Assembly (NCBI RefSeq): GCF_034555935.1
Contig: NZ_JAYDCJ010000003.1
Span: forward strand, 2,542,001 to 2,606,000
DNA length: 64,000 bases
DNA from: Marinobacter qingdaonensis
GTDB lineage: Bacteria; Pseudomonadota; Gammaproteobacteria; Pseudomonadales; Oleiphilaceae
Direction of reading: 5' to 3'
Below, piece by piece: positions 9,488 through 22,077 of the stretch. The translations under genes were made by a program, and so were the position numbers. The notes beneath the pieces were generated by a model that saw only the letters and a program-made list of their open reading frames with translations, made no database searches and had not been told where the DNA came from. The stretch's first letter is position 1. Each line of letters begins with the position of its first letter.

Positions 9488-10135
9488 ATGTCCCACGATC
9501 TTGCAACCATGGTGCTGGGCGCGTTCGGAGCGCTGCTGGTGATCCTGGGACTGCTGTTCTTCCTCCGGCCCCGATGGCTGCTGGGCTGGCTCAAGGGCAT
9601 GGCGGTTTTTGCCATTATTGTGTTTGGTCTGTACAGCCTGGTGATTGCGGTCAACGTTGCCGGCTATCAGTCGTTGGCGGGTATGCAGACGGTGGCGACC
9701 ATTTCCATCCAGCGTCAGGGCGAGCAGGTCTGGCTGGTGACCATGAAGCCGCGCGATGACAAGAACCTGACGGAAACCCTGCGTGGCGATCAGTGGCAAC
9801 TGGATGCCCGCATTATCCGGTTTTCCGGGCCATTGCGGTGGCTGGGCATAGCGCCGGGTTATCGGCTCGAGCGGCTGGGTGGGCGGTACACGTCGCTGGA
9901 GCAGGAACGGACCGCGCCGCGGACGATAATTGGCCTGGGCGACCGGTTCTGGCTGGATTTGTGGGAGCTGGATCGCGAGTTCAATATGCCGTTCGTAGAG
10001 GGTGTGTATGGCAACGCCACGTTCATGCCCATGCGGGACGGTGCGGTGTTTGACGTGCGGCTGTCGGCCTCCGGGCTGGTGGCCGTGCCGATGAACGAGC
10101 AGGCGAGGGAAGCGGTCGAACGCTGGGACGAGTAA
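9488..10135 (+). CDS. Uncharacterised membrane protein
   Basis: 215 residues. Two hydrophobic segments sit at the N-terminus (about 8-28 and 37-57). A periplasm-sized beta-rich domain follows, with ISIQRQGEQVWLVTMKPRD and the hydrophilic block RLGGRYTSLEQE. It begins 5 bp after fimL and is almost certainly co-transcribed with it, ending at a strong terminator. Similar proteins are sometimes labelled multidrug efflux, but I see nothing transporter-like here. Role unknown; linkage to FimL suggests, without proving, a surface or pilus-related role. Confidence 0.7.
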   Translation: MSHDLATMVLGAFGALLVILGLLFFLRPRWLLGWLKGMAVFAIIVFGLYSLVIAVNVAGYQSLAGMQTVATISIQRQGEQVWLVTMKPRDDKNLTETLRGDQWQLDARIIRFSGPLRWLGIAPGYRLERLGGRYTSLEQERTAPRTIIGLGDRFWLDLWELDREFNMPFVEGVYGNATFMPMRDGAVFDVRLSASGLVAVPMNEQAREAVERWDE

Positions 10136-10151
10136 TGGTGAGGGTTCAGGC

Positions 10152-10183
10152 AAAAAAAACCTGCGCAGTGCGCAGGTTTTTTT
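10152..10183. terminator. Bidirectional intrinsic terminator
   Basis: Stem cctgcgc/gcgcagg flanked by an A-run on the left and a T-run on the right, so it can stop both the plus-strand gene ending at 10135 and the minus-strand gene ending at 10198. Confidence 0.9.
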
Positions 10184-10197
10184 GTTCGTCTGAGCAA

Positions 10198-10512
10198 TCA
10201 GCCCATCTTGAACAGTTCGCCCAGCTTGGTAGCCAGCATCATGTCGCCTTCAGCACGCAGCTGACCGGCCATGAACGCCTGCATGCCGTCAGTCTCGCCG
10301 GATACGATACCCTGCAGAGTCTCAGAGTTCATGATCAGGGTGACAGAAGGATCGTCGTGGGCGCCTTCGTGCAGTTTGCAGGTGCCATCGTTGATGACCA
10401 GGTGATAGGTCTTGTCGTCTTCGATGTCGAACTGGAAAACCAGATCCAGGCCCTGTGCGGCGTCTGCGTTGAAGTTCTGTTCGAGCTGTTCGAATACCTG
10501 AGCTACAGACAT
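10198..10512 (-). CDS. SCP2 sterol-binding domain protein
   Basis: 104-residue single-domain protein of the SCP2 (sterol carrier) family, which binds lipids or fatty-acyl-CoA in a hydrophobic tunnel. Characteristic elements are the DLVFQFDIEDDKTYHLVINDGTC strands and MQAFMAGQLRAEGDMMLATKLGELF at the C-terminus. It is a single-gene unit, convergent with the membrane-protein gene and divergent from sohB. In lipid-degrading marine bacteria such proteins are thought to shuttle acyl-CoA; the ligand is not shown here. Confidence 0.92.
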   Translation of the reverse strand: MSVAQVFEQLEQNFNADAAQGLDLVFQFDIEDDKTYHLVINDGTCKLHEGAHDDPSVTLIMNSETLQGIVSGETDGMQAFMAGQLRAEGDMMLATKLGELFKMG

Positions 10513-10742
10513 TGTTCTACCCTTTTGATGGTTGTCTTGTCATGGTGACGGCTTCAATGTCCCTGGCTCTTGGAGCCTGATCGGGGCTGTGGGTCTGGAG
10601 CCGACTCGCCATCCGACTTTATGGTTAGAGTCTGCAAGTGTCAAGCTCGGTCGAACGCTTGTTTTAATTTTTTCGTTCTGCTTATCACCCTAAATTCGGT
10701 AAGTTACACTCTGTTGTTTTCAATACCATCTGGAGAAGCACT

Positions 10743-11807
10743 TTGGAGTTCCTGACAGAATACGGTTTGTTCCTCGCCAAGGTTGTCACCTTCGCCGTGG
10801 CCGTCATCGTGGTCGTGGCGGTCATCGTCGCCTCGGCCCAGAAAGATCGCGAGGACCACGGCAGCGACGGCGAACTGAAAATTCGCAAGCTGAATGAGAA
10901 GTACACCAAGCTGCGGGAGGCCATTCAGGCCAGATTGATGTCGGGTTCCGAACGCAAGGCCTTTGCCAAGGCCCGCAAGAAGGAAGAGAAAGCCAGGAAG
11001 AAGGCAGAGAAGGCCCAGCACAAAGACGGCGCGGAGGCCCGGGAGCCAACCGCCCGAGTGTTCGTGCTGGATTTCGATGGCGATATCAAAGCCAGCGACA
11101 CCGACCCTCTGCGCCGTGCCATCACCGCGGTACTCAGCGTGGCTGATGCCGAGCGCGACGAAGTGGTCATTCGCCTGGAAAGCGGCGGCGGGCTGGTGCA
11201 CTCCTATGGTTTGGCGGCCGCCCAGCTCGACCGCGTCCGGAGCAAGGGCATTAAATTGACCGCGTGCGTCGACAAGGTCGCCGCCAGTGGCGGCTACATG
11301 ATGGCCTGTGTTGCCGACCGGATCGTGGCCTCGCCGTTCGCCATCCTGGGGTCGATTGGCGTGGTCGCCCAACTGCCGAATTTCCATCGCCTGCTCAAGA
11401 AAAACGACGTCGATTTCGAGGTGCTGACCGCCGGCGAGCATAAGCGGACCATGACGGTGTTTGGTGAAAACACCGACAAGGGGCGTCAGAAATTCCTCGA
11501 AGACCTTGAGGACACCCATGTGCTGTTCAAGGAATACGTCAGTGAACGTCGGCCCAGTGTCGACATCGGTGCCGTGGCCAACGGCGACATCTGGTTCGGC
11601 AAGCGGGCGCTGGATGTGAACCTGATCGACGAGATCAAGACCTCAGACGAATATCTGATTGAGGCCTGTGATCGCGCCGACGTAGTCTCGGTGGCGTACC
11701 AGCGCAAGCGCTCGCTGCCCGAGAAGCTTGGCCTGGCAACCAGCGCTGCGCTTGAGCATACCGTGTGGCGGGTGTTGAGCGCATTTAGGAACCAGAACAT
11801 TCACTAG
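10743..11807 (+). CDS. sohB: SohB-type S49 signal peptide peptidase / periplasmic protease
   Basis: Membrane-anchored serine protease of family S49. The start is TTG at 10743: it gives MEFLTEYGLFLAKVVTF, matching the family N-terminus, and has GGAG about 9 bases upstream. One membrane helix (about 10-32) is followed by a very basic Lys/Glu/Ala linker (about 68-98) and the S49 domain. The catalytic dyad is Ser182 in KVAASGGYMMA and Lys234 in GEHKRTMT. 354 aa agrees with E. coli SohB. It is 23 bp ahead of acuI. Confidence 0.93.
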   Translation: MEFLTEYGLFLAKVVTFAVAVIVVVAVIVASAQKDREDHGSDGELKIRKLNEKYTKLREAIQARLMSGSERKAFAKARKKEEKARKKAEKAQHKDGAEAREPTARVFVLDFDGDIKASDTDPLRRAITAVLSVADAERDEVVIRLESGGGLVHSYGLAAAQLDRVRSKGIKLTACVDKVAASGGYMMACVADRIVASPFAILGSIGVVAQLPNFHRLLKKNDVDFEVLTAGEHKRTMTVFGENTDKGRQKFLEDLEDTHVLFKEYVSERRPSVDIGAVANGDIWFGKRALDVNLIDEIKTSDEYLIEACDRADVVSVAYQRKRSLPEKLGLATSAALEHTVWRVLSAFRNQNIH

Positions 11808-11830
11808 CACAACAAGGGTGGGGAACAACG

Positions 11831-12829
11831 ATGACAGCGAACACCGAGTACAAAGCCTGGCGGGTTGAAGAGCAGGACGGCGCCTACGTCGGCCGCGAGC
11901 AGACCCTGAACACCGCGGACCTGCCGGATGGCGAGGTACTGATTCGGGTTTCCCACTCCTCCCTGAATTACAAGGACGCGCTGTCGGCGTCCGGTAACAA
12001 GGGGGTGACCCGCAGCTATCCCCATACCCCGGGCGTCGATGCCGCCGGAGAGGTGGTCGAGTCAGCGGTGGCCAACTTCACCCCGGGTAGCCAGGTGATC
12101 GTGACCGGTTTTGACCTGGGGATGAACACCGATGGCGGGTTCGGCGAATTCATCCGGGTGCCGGCGGCCTGGTGCGTGCCCATGCCGGCGGGCTGGAATG
12201 CCCGGACCGCCATGATCTATGGCACGGCGGGCCTGACCGCCGGTCTTTGCGTCCAGAAGCTGTTGACCATGGGCGCCGCCCCCGAGCAAGGGCCGGTGGC
12301 GGTTTCCGGTGCCAGCGGTGCGGTTGGCAGTGTCGCGGTGGAGCTGCTGGCCAAGCTGGGCTTCGACGTCGTGGCCATCAGCGGCAAAGCCGAGCACGAA
12401 GCCGAACTCAAGCGGCTGGGCGCGAACGAGGTGGTCGGTCGCGACGCCCTGGCGGAATCCAAGAAGCCGCTGGTGAAACCGGTCTTTGCCAATGCCGTGG
12501 ATACCGTGGGTGGTAATCCGCTGGCAGAGCTGCTGAAGCAGATCCAGCCCGGTGGTTCGGTGGCCTGCTGTGGCCTGGTTGCCGGCCCGCAGCTGCCAAC
12601 CACGGTCTTGCCGTTCATTCTGCGCGGGGTCAATCTGCTCGGCGTCGACTCGGTGGAAATCCCCCTGGCGGACAAGCGCCAGGTCTGGGGCAAGCTGTCT
12701 CAGGATTGGGCCTGCACGGCCACCGAGGCATCGGCCCGGGACATCGGTCGGGGTGAGCTGGACTCGGCCCTGAAAGCGTTTCTCGAGGGGGCCTCGGCCG
12801 GTAAGATCGTACTCGATCACCAGCGCTGA
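11831..12829 (+). CDS. acuI: YhdH/AcuI-type acrylyl-CoA reductase (MDR family)
   Basis: NADPH-dependent medium-chain reductase without structural zinc. Family YhdH/YhfP, whose best-studied members (AcuI) reduce acrylyl-CoA to propionyl-CoA; in marine bacteria this detoxifies acrylate from DMSP. Seen: HSSLNYKDALSASG near residue 40, the TPGVDAAGEV block, the Rossmann loop GASGAVGSVAVELL near 157-170, and the C-terminal GKIVLDH. 332 aa is typical. Acrylyl-CoA as the real substrate is family-level inference; no other DMSP genes are in view. Confidence 0.85.
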   Translation: MTANTEYKAWRVEEQDGAYVGREQTLNTADLPDGEVLIRVSHSSLNYKDALSASGNKGVTRSYPHTPGVDAAGEVVESAVANFTPGSQVIVTGFDLGMNTDGGFGEFIRVPAAWCVPMPAGWNARTAMIYGTAGLTAGLCVQKLLTMGAAPEQGPVAVSGASGAVGSVAVELLAKLGFDVVAISGKAEHEAELKRLGANEVVGRDALAESKKPLVKPVFANAVDTVGGNPLAELLKQIQPGGSVACCGLVAGPQLPTTVLPFILRGVNLLGVDSVEIPLADKRQVWGKLSQDWACTATEASARDIGRGELDSALKAFLEGASAGKIVLDHQR

Positions 12830-12861
12830 GGGCGGGGCCGCGTTATTGGCCACCCGAAACG

Positions 12862-12893
12862 AAAAAAGCCTGCCGTCATGGCAGGCTTTTTTT
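12862..12893. terminator. Bidirectional intrinsic terminator
   Basis: A-run, stem agcctgcc/ggcaggct around gtcat, then a T-run of seven. It sits between the convergent acuI and DUF934 genes and can serve both. Confidence 0.92.
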
Positions 12894-12913
12894 GTGTCTG
12901 ACGGTGCGTCCTA

Positions 12914-13420
12914 TCAGGACGCGCGACGCCGGAACAGGGGTTGATCCGTGTCGGTCGCCGCCTGGTAGCCCTGGCTGAAGAAGTTCAGGCAGCGGGCCGC
13001 CTTGTTGATGTCCTTGTCCGGACGCAGGGCGTAGCTGTCGAAACCGCAACGCTTCATGAACTGAAGCTGGTCCAGCAGCACGTCGCCAATGGCGCGCAGC
13101 TCGTTGCTGTAACCAAAACGTTCGCGCAGCAGCCGGGCGATGCTGTAGCCGCGTCCGTCGCTGAACTTGGGGAAATTGACGGCGATCACCGGCAGCTCGT
13201 TGACCTTGTCGGCCAGGATCTCGGGCTCGTCGTGGCTGTCGAACCAGACGCCGATGTCGGCGCGACCGGCAAAGTGCTCGTAACCGGCAACCCAGAGGTC
13301 GGCCGGGATCAGGGCGTTCTGCTGGGCCGGAATGTCCAGCGACTCGCCTTCCGCCGGCCGGGCAACAACCAGCCAGTCATCCTGACGGATGCTGCCATCG
13401 TGGGAAATTACTTCAGGCAT
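12914..13420 (-). CDS. DUF934 protein, sulfite-reductase partner
   Basis: 168-residue protein of family DUF934 (COG3749, oxidoreductase-linked). From the ATG at 13420 it reads MPEVISHDGSIRQDDWLVV. Conserved parts are IGVWFDSHDEPE, VNFPKFSDGRGYSIARLLRERFGY and the GDVLLDQLQFMKRCGFDSY block. It overlaps the end of cysI by 8 bases, so translation is coupled. The cysI-DUF934 pair is fixed in Pseudomonas and relatives, implying a helper role in sulfite reduction. The biochemical role is not known to me. Confidence 0.9.
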   Translation of the reverse strand: MPEVISHDGSIRQDDWLVVARPAEGESLDIPAQQNALIPADLWVAGYEHFAGRADIGVWFDSHDEPEILADKVNELPVIAVNFPKFSDGRGYSIARLLRERFGYSNELRAIGDVLLDQLQFMKRCGFDSYALRPDKDINKAARCLNFFSQGYQAATDTDQPLFRRRAS

Positions 13421-15065
13421 AGACCCGCTCCTTGAAAGGATCAATTCCAACGCGACGGTAGGTGTCGAGGAAGGTTTCTTCCTCGGTCCGCTTGTCGACG
13501 TACACATCAATGATTTTGGCGATGACGTCCGGCATGTCCTCGCGGGCGAACGACGGCCCGAGAATCTTGCCAATGGTGGCGTCGTGGTGGGACGAACCGC
13601 CCAGGCTGATCTGGTAGAACTCCTCGCCTTTCTTGTCGACCCCCAGCACGCCAATGTTGCCTACGTGGTGGTGGCCACAGGCGTTCATGCAACCGGAGAT
13701 GTTCAGGTCGATGTTGCCCAGGTCGTACAGGAAGTCCAGGTCGTCAAAGCGGCGCTGGATGGCTTCCGCCACCGGAATCGATTTGGCGTTGGCCAGGGCG
13801 CAGTAGTCGCCACCGGGGCAGCAGATCACGTCGGTCAGAGTGTTCAGGTTGGCGGTGCCAAACCCTTTGGGCACCAGGGCCTGCCAGAGTTCAAACAGCT
13901 GATCCTGACGCACGTCGGCCAGCACGACGTTCTGCTGGTGGGTAACCCGCACCTCGCCGAAGCTGTACTGGTCCGCCAGATCGGCAATCTGTTCCAGCTG
14001 GCGATCGGTGACGTCGCCCGGCGGTGTGCCGGTTTCCTTGATGGTCAGGGTTACGATGGCGTACCCGGGCTTTTTGTGGGTATCGACGTTGTGGCTCAGC
14101 CACTGGTCAAAGTCCCGGTTCTCGAAGCGCTGCTTGGCCAGCAGGTCGGTGGCATTATCCAGAGCGGCGTAGGCCGGCTCGGTGAAGAAGCCCTGGATTC
14201 GGTCAATGGCGTCCGGGGTCAGCCGGGTCGGGGAGTCCTTTATATGCTCCCACTCAGCCTCGACCTTCTCGGCGAAGCCTTCCGGGGTCAGGGCCTTGAC
14301 CAGGATCTTGATCCGGGCCTTGAACTTGTTGTCGCGACGGCCGTAGCGGTTGTACACCCGCAGTACCGCTTCCAGATAGGTCAGCAGGTCCAGTTCCGGC
14401 AGGAACTCCCGGATTACCGGCCCAACCATCGGGGTACGGCCCAGGCCGCCGCCCACGTGCACCCGGAAACCGAGTTCGCCGGCGTCGTTGCGAACCATCT
14501 GCAGGCCGATGTCGTGGACCTGAATGGCGGCGCGGTCGGTTTTCTCGGACGCGTTCACCGCGACCTTGAACTTCCGTGGCAGAAACGCGAATTCCGGATG
14601 GAAGGTCGACCACTGGCGGATGATCTCGCAGTAGGGCCGAGGATCGGCGATTTCATCCGACTGAACGCCGGAAAACTGATCGGTGGTGGTGTTACGGATG
14701 CAATTGCCGCTGGTCTGGTTGGCGTGCATTTCCACTTCCGCCAGTTCCGACAGAATGTCAGGCACATCTTCCAGTTCCGGCCAGTTCAGCTGAACGTTCT
14801 GCCGGGTGGTGAAATGGGCGTAGCCCTTGTCGTAATCCCGGCTGATGCGGGCCAGGCGGCGCAACTGATCAGAGCGCAGCATGCCGTAAGGCACGGCAAT
14901 CCGCAGCATGGGCGCCAGACGCTGAACGTAGAGCCCGTTCTGCAGGCGCAGCGGGAGAAATTCTTCCTCGGCAAGCTCACCGGCCAGGGCTCGCTCGGTT
15001 TGATCCCGGAATTGGGCAACCCGTTCGGCGGCAATTTGCCGATCGTGTTCATCGTATACGTACAT
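13413..15065 (-). CDS. cysI: Sulfite reductase hemoprotein (nitrite/sulfite reductase family)
   Basis: Siroheme/[4Fe-4S] enzyme that reduces sulfite to sulfide with six electrons in cysteine biosynthesis. Two half-domains are visible, with QRLAPMLRIAVPYGML and HFTTRQNVQLNW in the first, and THQQNVVLADV in the second. Cluster ligands lie in DVICCPGGDYCALA (about 412-420) and SGCMNACGHHH (about 455-463). 550 aa. An RNTTTD segment resembles the substrate-binding arginine region. A nitrite reductase function is possible, but the DUF934 partner argues for sulfite. The upstream A+T-rich region (15130-15190) probably holds the promoter. Confidence 0.93.
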   Translation of the reverse strand: MYVYDEHDRQIAAERVAQFRDQTERALAGELAEEEFLPLRLQNGLYVQRLAPMLRIAVPYGMLRSDQLRRLARISRDYDKGYAHFTTRQNVQLNWPELEDVPDILSELAEVEMHANQTSGNCIRNTTTDQFSGVQSDEIADPRPYCEIIRQWSTFHPEFAFLPRKFKVAVNASEKTDRAAIQVHDIGLQMVRNDAGELGFRVHVGGGLGRTPMVGPVIREFLPELDLLTYLEAVLRVYNRYGRRDNKFKARIKILVKALTPEGFAEKVEAEWEHIKDSPTRLTPDAIDRIQGFFTEPAYAALDNATDLLAKQRFENRDFDQWLSHNVDTHKKPGYAIVTLTIKETGTPPGDVTDRQLEQIADLADQYSFGEVRVTHQQNVVLADVRQDQLFELWQALVPKGFGTANLNTLTDVICCPGGDYCALANAKSIPVAEAIQRRFDDLDFLYDLGNIDLNISGCMNACGHHHVGNIGVLGVDKKGEEFYQISLGGSSHHDATIGKILGPSFAREDMPDVIAKIIDVYVDKRTEEETFLDTYRRVGIDPFKERVYA

Positions 15066-15324
15066 AGGGAACGTCCTGATTCAAAGCGTCGTGACGGCCG
15101 GCCAGGGGCGGGCCTTATATCTGCCCGGCAGGATATCACCGCGCTATTATTCTTAAAATGATTATTTCTAAATATGTTTATCGATTGAGGCGATATACAG
15201 CCCGGGCGGGAAACTGGACGAATCGGGGGTTTGGGGCTTTACTGAAAGGAGGCTCGGGCCGTGCGTCCGGCGCCTCCCTTAATAACAATAATTTGACGAG
15301 TACAGCATCCAACGAGGAAGCACG

Positions 15325-15429
15325 ATGAAAAAATCCGCGCATTCAGACAGCCAGGTTGACGCTGTAGCAGCTGTATTGCTGGTACTGCTTGTGGTCGCGT
15401 TCGCTGTGGTCTGGGTTTCCGGCCAGTAG
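15325..15429 (+). CDS. Small single-pass membrane protein, 34 aa
   Basis: Reads MKKSAHSDSQVDAVAAVLLV... and ends VSGQ: a charged N-terminus, then one 20-residue helix of Val/Leu/Ala. A good SD (GAGGAA) stands 6 bases before the ATG. Its stop is directly next to the end of the minus-strand DUF2970 gene, which also carries a C-terminal membrane helix. No family recognised. The SD and the amphipathic/hydrophobic layout are the only support. Confidence 0.5.
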   Translation: MKKSAHSDSQVDAVAAVLLVLLVVAFAVVWVSGQ

Positions 15430-15430
15430 C

Positions 15431-15661
15431 TTACTGGTTCGCCAGCACCATCTGCACGATCAGAATCAGCCCCACCACAAAGCCTGCGGTGAACAGCACC
15501 CCGGCGATGATATAGGGCCAGGGGCTGTGGCTTGAGAAATCCTCTTCCCGGCGCTTGTCCGACTGGACGCCGAACGCGCCGGCGAGAATACTCTGCATGA
15601 CTTTCAGAACCCCGGGACTGGTCCGGTGTTGCTTGTCGTCGGTCTTGGATTGGCCGGTCAT
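15431..15661 (-). CDS. DUF2970 membrane protein
   Basis: 76-residue protein from the ATG at 15661 (MTGQSKTDDKQ). The DUF2970 core PGVLKVMQSILAGAFGVQSDKRREEDF is followed by a single C-terminal membrane helix (ITAGVLFTAGFVVGLIL-like). It lies 38 bp downstream of metH on the same strand. Function is unknown. The SVLAAFFGVQ-like amphipathic motif plus tail helix is the family signature. Confidence 0.85.
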   Translation of the reverse strand: MTGQSKTDDKQHRTSPGVLKVMQSILAGAFGVQSDKRREEDFSSHSPWPYIIAGVLFTAGFVVGLILIVQMVLANQ

Positions 15662-15699
15662 TGCTGCACTCGCTTCAGGTGACGGCGCCGCCCCGAGTG

Positions 15700-19398
<3,699 letters not shown>

Positions 19399-19560
19399 AT
19401 CAATACTTCCGGGTGTCGTTTGTAACGTCGTATTTGTGCCAATGGCGCGGGATCATAGCAAAAATGCCGGGGCCCGTCTTAGTACGAATCACGATTATCT
19501 TGGACTGTTCCGGCAGCCCATTGCGTCACCCCGTCGTAGGTAAAAGTCTGTACCTGCAGA

Positions 19561-19585
19561 AAGACCTAGTATTTTACTTGGTCTT
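19561..19585. promoter_or_regulatory. IscR-like operator upstream of nfuA
   Basis: 25-bp imperfect dyad: AAGACC-T-AGTA-TTT-TACT-T-GGTCTT. Its core CCTAGTATTTTACTTGG closely resembles the gammaproteobacterial type 1 IscR box (CCGAGTA-WWW-TACTCGG). It lies 57 bp ahead of nfuA, just upstream of a TAAAAT -10 candidate at 19607-19612, where a bound repressor would block the promoter. P. aeruginosa nfuA is known to be under IscR control. Confidence 0.6.
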
Positions 19586-19641
19586 TCATGTTCTGACGAA
19601 GTCCCTTAAAATAAATTCAAACTTTCAAATGGGTTGAAAAC

Positions 19642-20229
19642 ATGGCACTGGTTACTGTGACAGATCCCGCACGGGATTATCTTGCGCAACTGATCGACAA
19701 GCAGGATGTAGAAGGCATGGGCGTTCGTATCTTCGTGACCCAGCCCGGCACCAAGAACGCCGAGACCTGTCTGGCCTACTGCCCGCCCAACGAAGTGGTT
19801 CCCACCGACGAGCAGCTGGACCTGGGCAAGTTCACCCTGTACCTGGACCACAACTCGGTTCCGTTCCTTGAGGAAGCCTTCGTTGACTACTCCAAGGACC
19901 AGATGGGCGGTCAATTGACCATCAAGGCGCCCAACGCCAAGGTTCCCAAGGTGGACGACGACGCGCCTCTACCGGACCGGGTCAACTACGTCCTGGCTTC
20001 GGAAATCAATCCCAACCTGGCGGCCCACGGCGGTGACGTGTCGCTGGTGGAAATCGTGGATGAGTCGGTCGCGGTACTGCGCTTCGGTGGCGGTTGCCAG
20101 GGCTGCTCCGCAGTCAGTCTGACCCTGAAGCAGGGTGTCGAGACCACCCTCAAGGAGCGGGTGCCGGAGATCACCGCGGTTCGGGATGTGACCGACCACT
20201 CCAACACCGAGAACGCCTACTACCAGTAA
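19642..20229 (+). CDS. nfuA: Fe-S biogenesis protein NfuA
   Basis: Fe-S carrier protein. The N-terminal degenerate A-type domain (about 1-95) lacks the full A-type cysteine set, though some Cys remain (ETCLAYCPP). The C-terminal Nfu domain has the cluster-binding CQGC at Cys152 and Cys155 in [19 protein letters not shown]. 195 aa as in Pseudomonas. It is divergent from metH and preceded by an IscR-like box, which would induce it when Fe-S clusters are limiting or damaged. Confidence 0.97.
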   Translation: MALVTVTDPARDYLAQLIDKQDVEGMGVRIFVTQPGTKNAETCLAYCPPNEVVPTDEQLDLGKFTLYLDHNSVPFLEEAFVDYSKDQMGGQLTIKAPNAKVPKVDDDAPLPDRVNYVLASEINPNLAAHGGDVSLVEIVDESVAVLRFGGGCQGCSAVSLTLKQGVETTLKERVPEITAVRDVTDHSNTENAYYQ

Positions 20230-20471
20230 TCCCCCCGGTGGCCGGCCGCCGTGGTACTGGAAAACGCGGTGGGAGGGACGCGCACGGCGTGCGCATTCCT
20301 TACTGCCGCATCAGCGCCCCCGTCGAGGCGGTGCGGCCAATGTTGAATCCTTTCAAATATCCCAGAATCAGTCACATACACTGAGCAACGCCGTTGTTAC
20401 CATGGTGCAACCGGTCGTCGGTATGGTGCTTTTTGCTCGCTGGCTGTTCGTTCCTGATTTCGGGGTTTCAT

Positions 20472-21671
20472 TTGCTCGACCTTGCGCTTTTATCATTGCC
20501 CGCCATGGCGGCGGTCGTTGGCTGGTTTACCAACTGGCTGGCGATACAGATGTCGTTCTACCCGGTCCAGTTCATGGGCGTGGGTGTCATCGGCTGGCAG
20601 GGTGTTATTCCGCGCAAGGCGGAGAAAATGGCCCACATCTGCATTGATCGCACCCTGCAGCAGTTTGGCGATCTCAATTCGGTCTACCGCAAGCTTGAAC
20701 CCCAACGCATCGTTGAACAGATTATCTCCCAAGTAACGCCCCGCCTCGATGAGTACATCGACGAGGTCATGTATGAGATCCAGCCGGTGCTCTGGGACAA
20801 CCTCCCGTTATTCCTGCGCCGCCGGATCTACCAGTGGGCGCGTGAGCAATTGCCATCCCGGGTCGAGGAGCTGGTTGAGGACTTCGGCGACGACCTGGAC
20901 GATCTCGTGGATCTCAAGGCCCTGCTCAGTCGGGAGCTGGTCAAGCACCCGGATCTGATGAACCGGATATTCAAGCAGGCCGGTGCCGTGGAGTTGCAGT
21001 CGGTGATCAACCGCGGTGCGGTGATCGGTGGTCTGCTCGGCGCCGCGCTGGTGCCACTCTGGACCCGCTATCCCGAGCCCTGGCTGCTGCCCCTGGGCGG
21101 TTTCGCGGTGGGCTTTGTGACCAACTGGATCGCGATCAATCTTATCTTTGCCCCAGTGCGACCCCGACGCATCCTGTTCTGGCGTATCCAGGGGCTGTTT
21201 TTGCGCCGTCAGCCGGAAATCAGCGAGGTTTGGGCGCGACTGGTGGCGGAAGAGCTGATCACGGTCGAGAAGGTCGCTGACGCCATGCTCAATGGTCGCC
21301 ACGGCGATCGCACCCGGGCCATCATCCAGAAGCATCTGCGGCCGCTGCTCGACAACTCGGCGGTGATGAAGCTGACGGCCCAGGTCACTGTGGGCATGAC
21401 CGGCTACACCGAGCTGAAAAAAGCGATGAACCAGAAGGCCGTGCTGGCGACAAGGGATGTGTTCAGCGATCCGGGCTTCAATCGAGAGCGGGCGCCGGTA
21501 GTGGCCGAGGTGCTGTCCAGTCAGATGAAGGCGCTGCGGCCCAGCGAATTCCAGGACATTCTCCGTCCGGCATTCCGGGAGGAAGAGGTTCGGCTGATGT
21601 TTGTCGGCGGCGTGTTCGGCGCGCTGGCGGGTTTTGCGCAGTTCTTTGCCCTGATGTATTGGGGCGGCTAA
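20472..21671 (+). CDS. DUF445 family membrane protein
   Basis: Inner-membrane protein of family DUF445. The N-terminal helix MAAVVGWFTNWLAIQM with FYPVQF and its repeat FVTNWIAINLIFAPV near residue 220 are the duplicated DUF445 membrane motifs. Between and after them lie long helical cytosolic/periplasmic segments. The C-terminal helix is FGALAGFAQFFALMYW. There is no in-frame ATG: I prefer TTG at 20472 (MLDLALLSLP) with a GGGG tract about 8 bases upstream; a TTG at 20394 would add 26 residues. Role unknown. Confidence 0.8.
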   Translation: MLDLALLSLPAMAAVVGWFTNWLAIQMSFYPVQFMGVGVIGWQGVIPRKAEKMAHICIDRTLQQFGDLNSVYRKLEPQRIVEQIISQVTPRLDEYIDEVMYEIQPVLWDNLPLFLRRRIYQWAREQLPSRVEELVEDFGDDLDDLVDLKALLSRELVKHPDLMNRIFKQAGAVELQSVINRGAVIGGLLGAALVPLWTRYPEPWLLPLGGFAVGFVTNWIAINLIFAPVRPRRILFWRIQGLFLRRQPEISEVWARLVAEELITVEKVADAMLNGRHGDRTRAIIQKHLRPLLDNSAVMKLTAQVTVGMTGYTELKKAMNQKAVLATRDVFSDPGFNRERAPVVAEVLSSQMKALRPSEFQDILRPAFREEEVRLMFVGGVFGALAGFAQFFALMYWGG

Positions 21672-21704
21672 TTTATCGGAGCCCCTGGGGCGAGGAGCGT
21701 CGGG

Positions 21705-22070
21705 ATGCCGGCATGGGAATGGTTGTTGGGCCAGGTTCTGGCGACGGCAGCGACCGTTGGTTTGGTGCTGTTCGGTTTTTGGCGGTGGGTGATTCGTCCG
21801 CACCTTGACCGCAAAGTTGCGGAGCTGATTGCCGCCACGGAGACGGTCGAAGCCCGAGTCGCCACGGGTGTTAAGCGGGGCGCCGCCGAGGCCCTGCGGG
21901 AATTGCCAGAGAACGCCCTGGACGGCGCCACGGTCAAGGAATCGACCCGACAATTTCTGAAATTCGGGTCCGGCTTGTTCGAAAATGGCCTGAGCAGTTT
22001 TCTGGGCAGTGCCGCCGACCTGGAGCGAAAGGCATCAGGTCGGCCGCGGGGCGAGTCCCCCGCGGACTAA
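21705..22070 (+). CDS. Small membrane-anchored protein, unknown function
   Basis: 121 residues. One N-terminal membrane helix (about 8-27) leads into a cytosolic-type amphipathic stretch (RKVAELIAATETVEARVATGVKRGAAEALREL) and a Gly/Ser/Phe-rich tail. It is 33 bp downstream of the DUF445 gene, probably the same transcript. The helix-rich tail could be a coiled coil or a membrane-curving segment. No family recognised. Confidence 0.6.
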   Translation: MPAWEWLLGQVLATAATVGLVLFGFWRWVIRPHLDRKVAELIAATETVEARVATGVKRGAAEALRELPENALDGATVKESTRQFLKFGSGLFENGLSSFLGSAADLERKASGRPRGESPAD

Positions 22071-22077
22071 CTCGGCG

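Noticed and set aside
7656..9506. Long minus-strand frame opposite fimL
   Set aside because: Composition is His/Gln/Gly rich, no SD and no family; fimL on the plus strand explains the coding bias.
19399..19560. Cobalamin riboswitch for metH
   Set aside because: No B12-box-like conserved block was seen in the metH leader, and the spacer is short.
20230..20471. gcgcac-ggc-gtgcgc hairpin after nfuA as a terminator
   Set aside because: Stem is only 6 bp with no T-run; could be chance in G+C-rich DNA.
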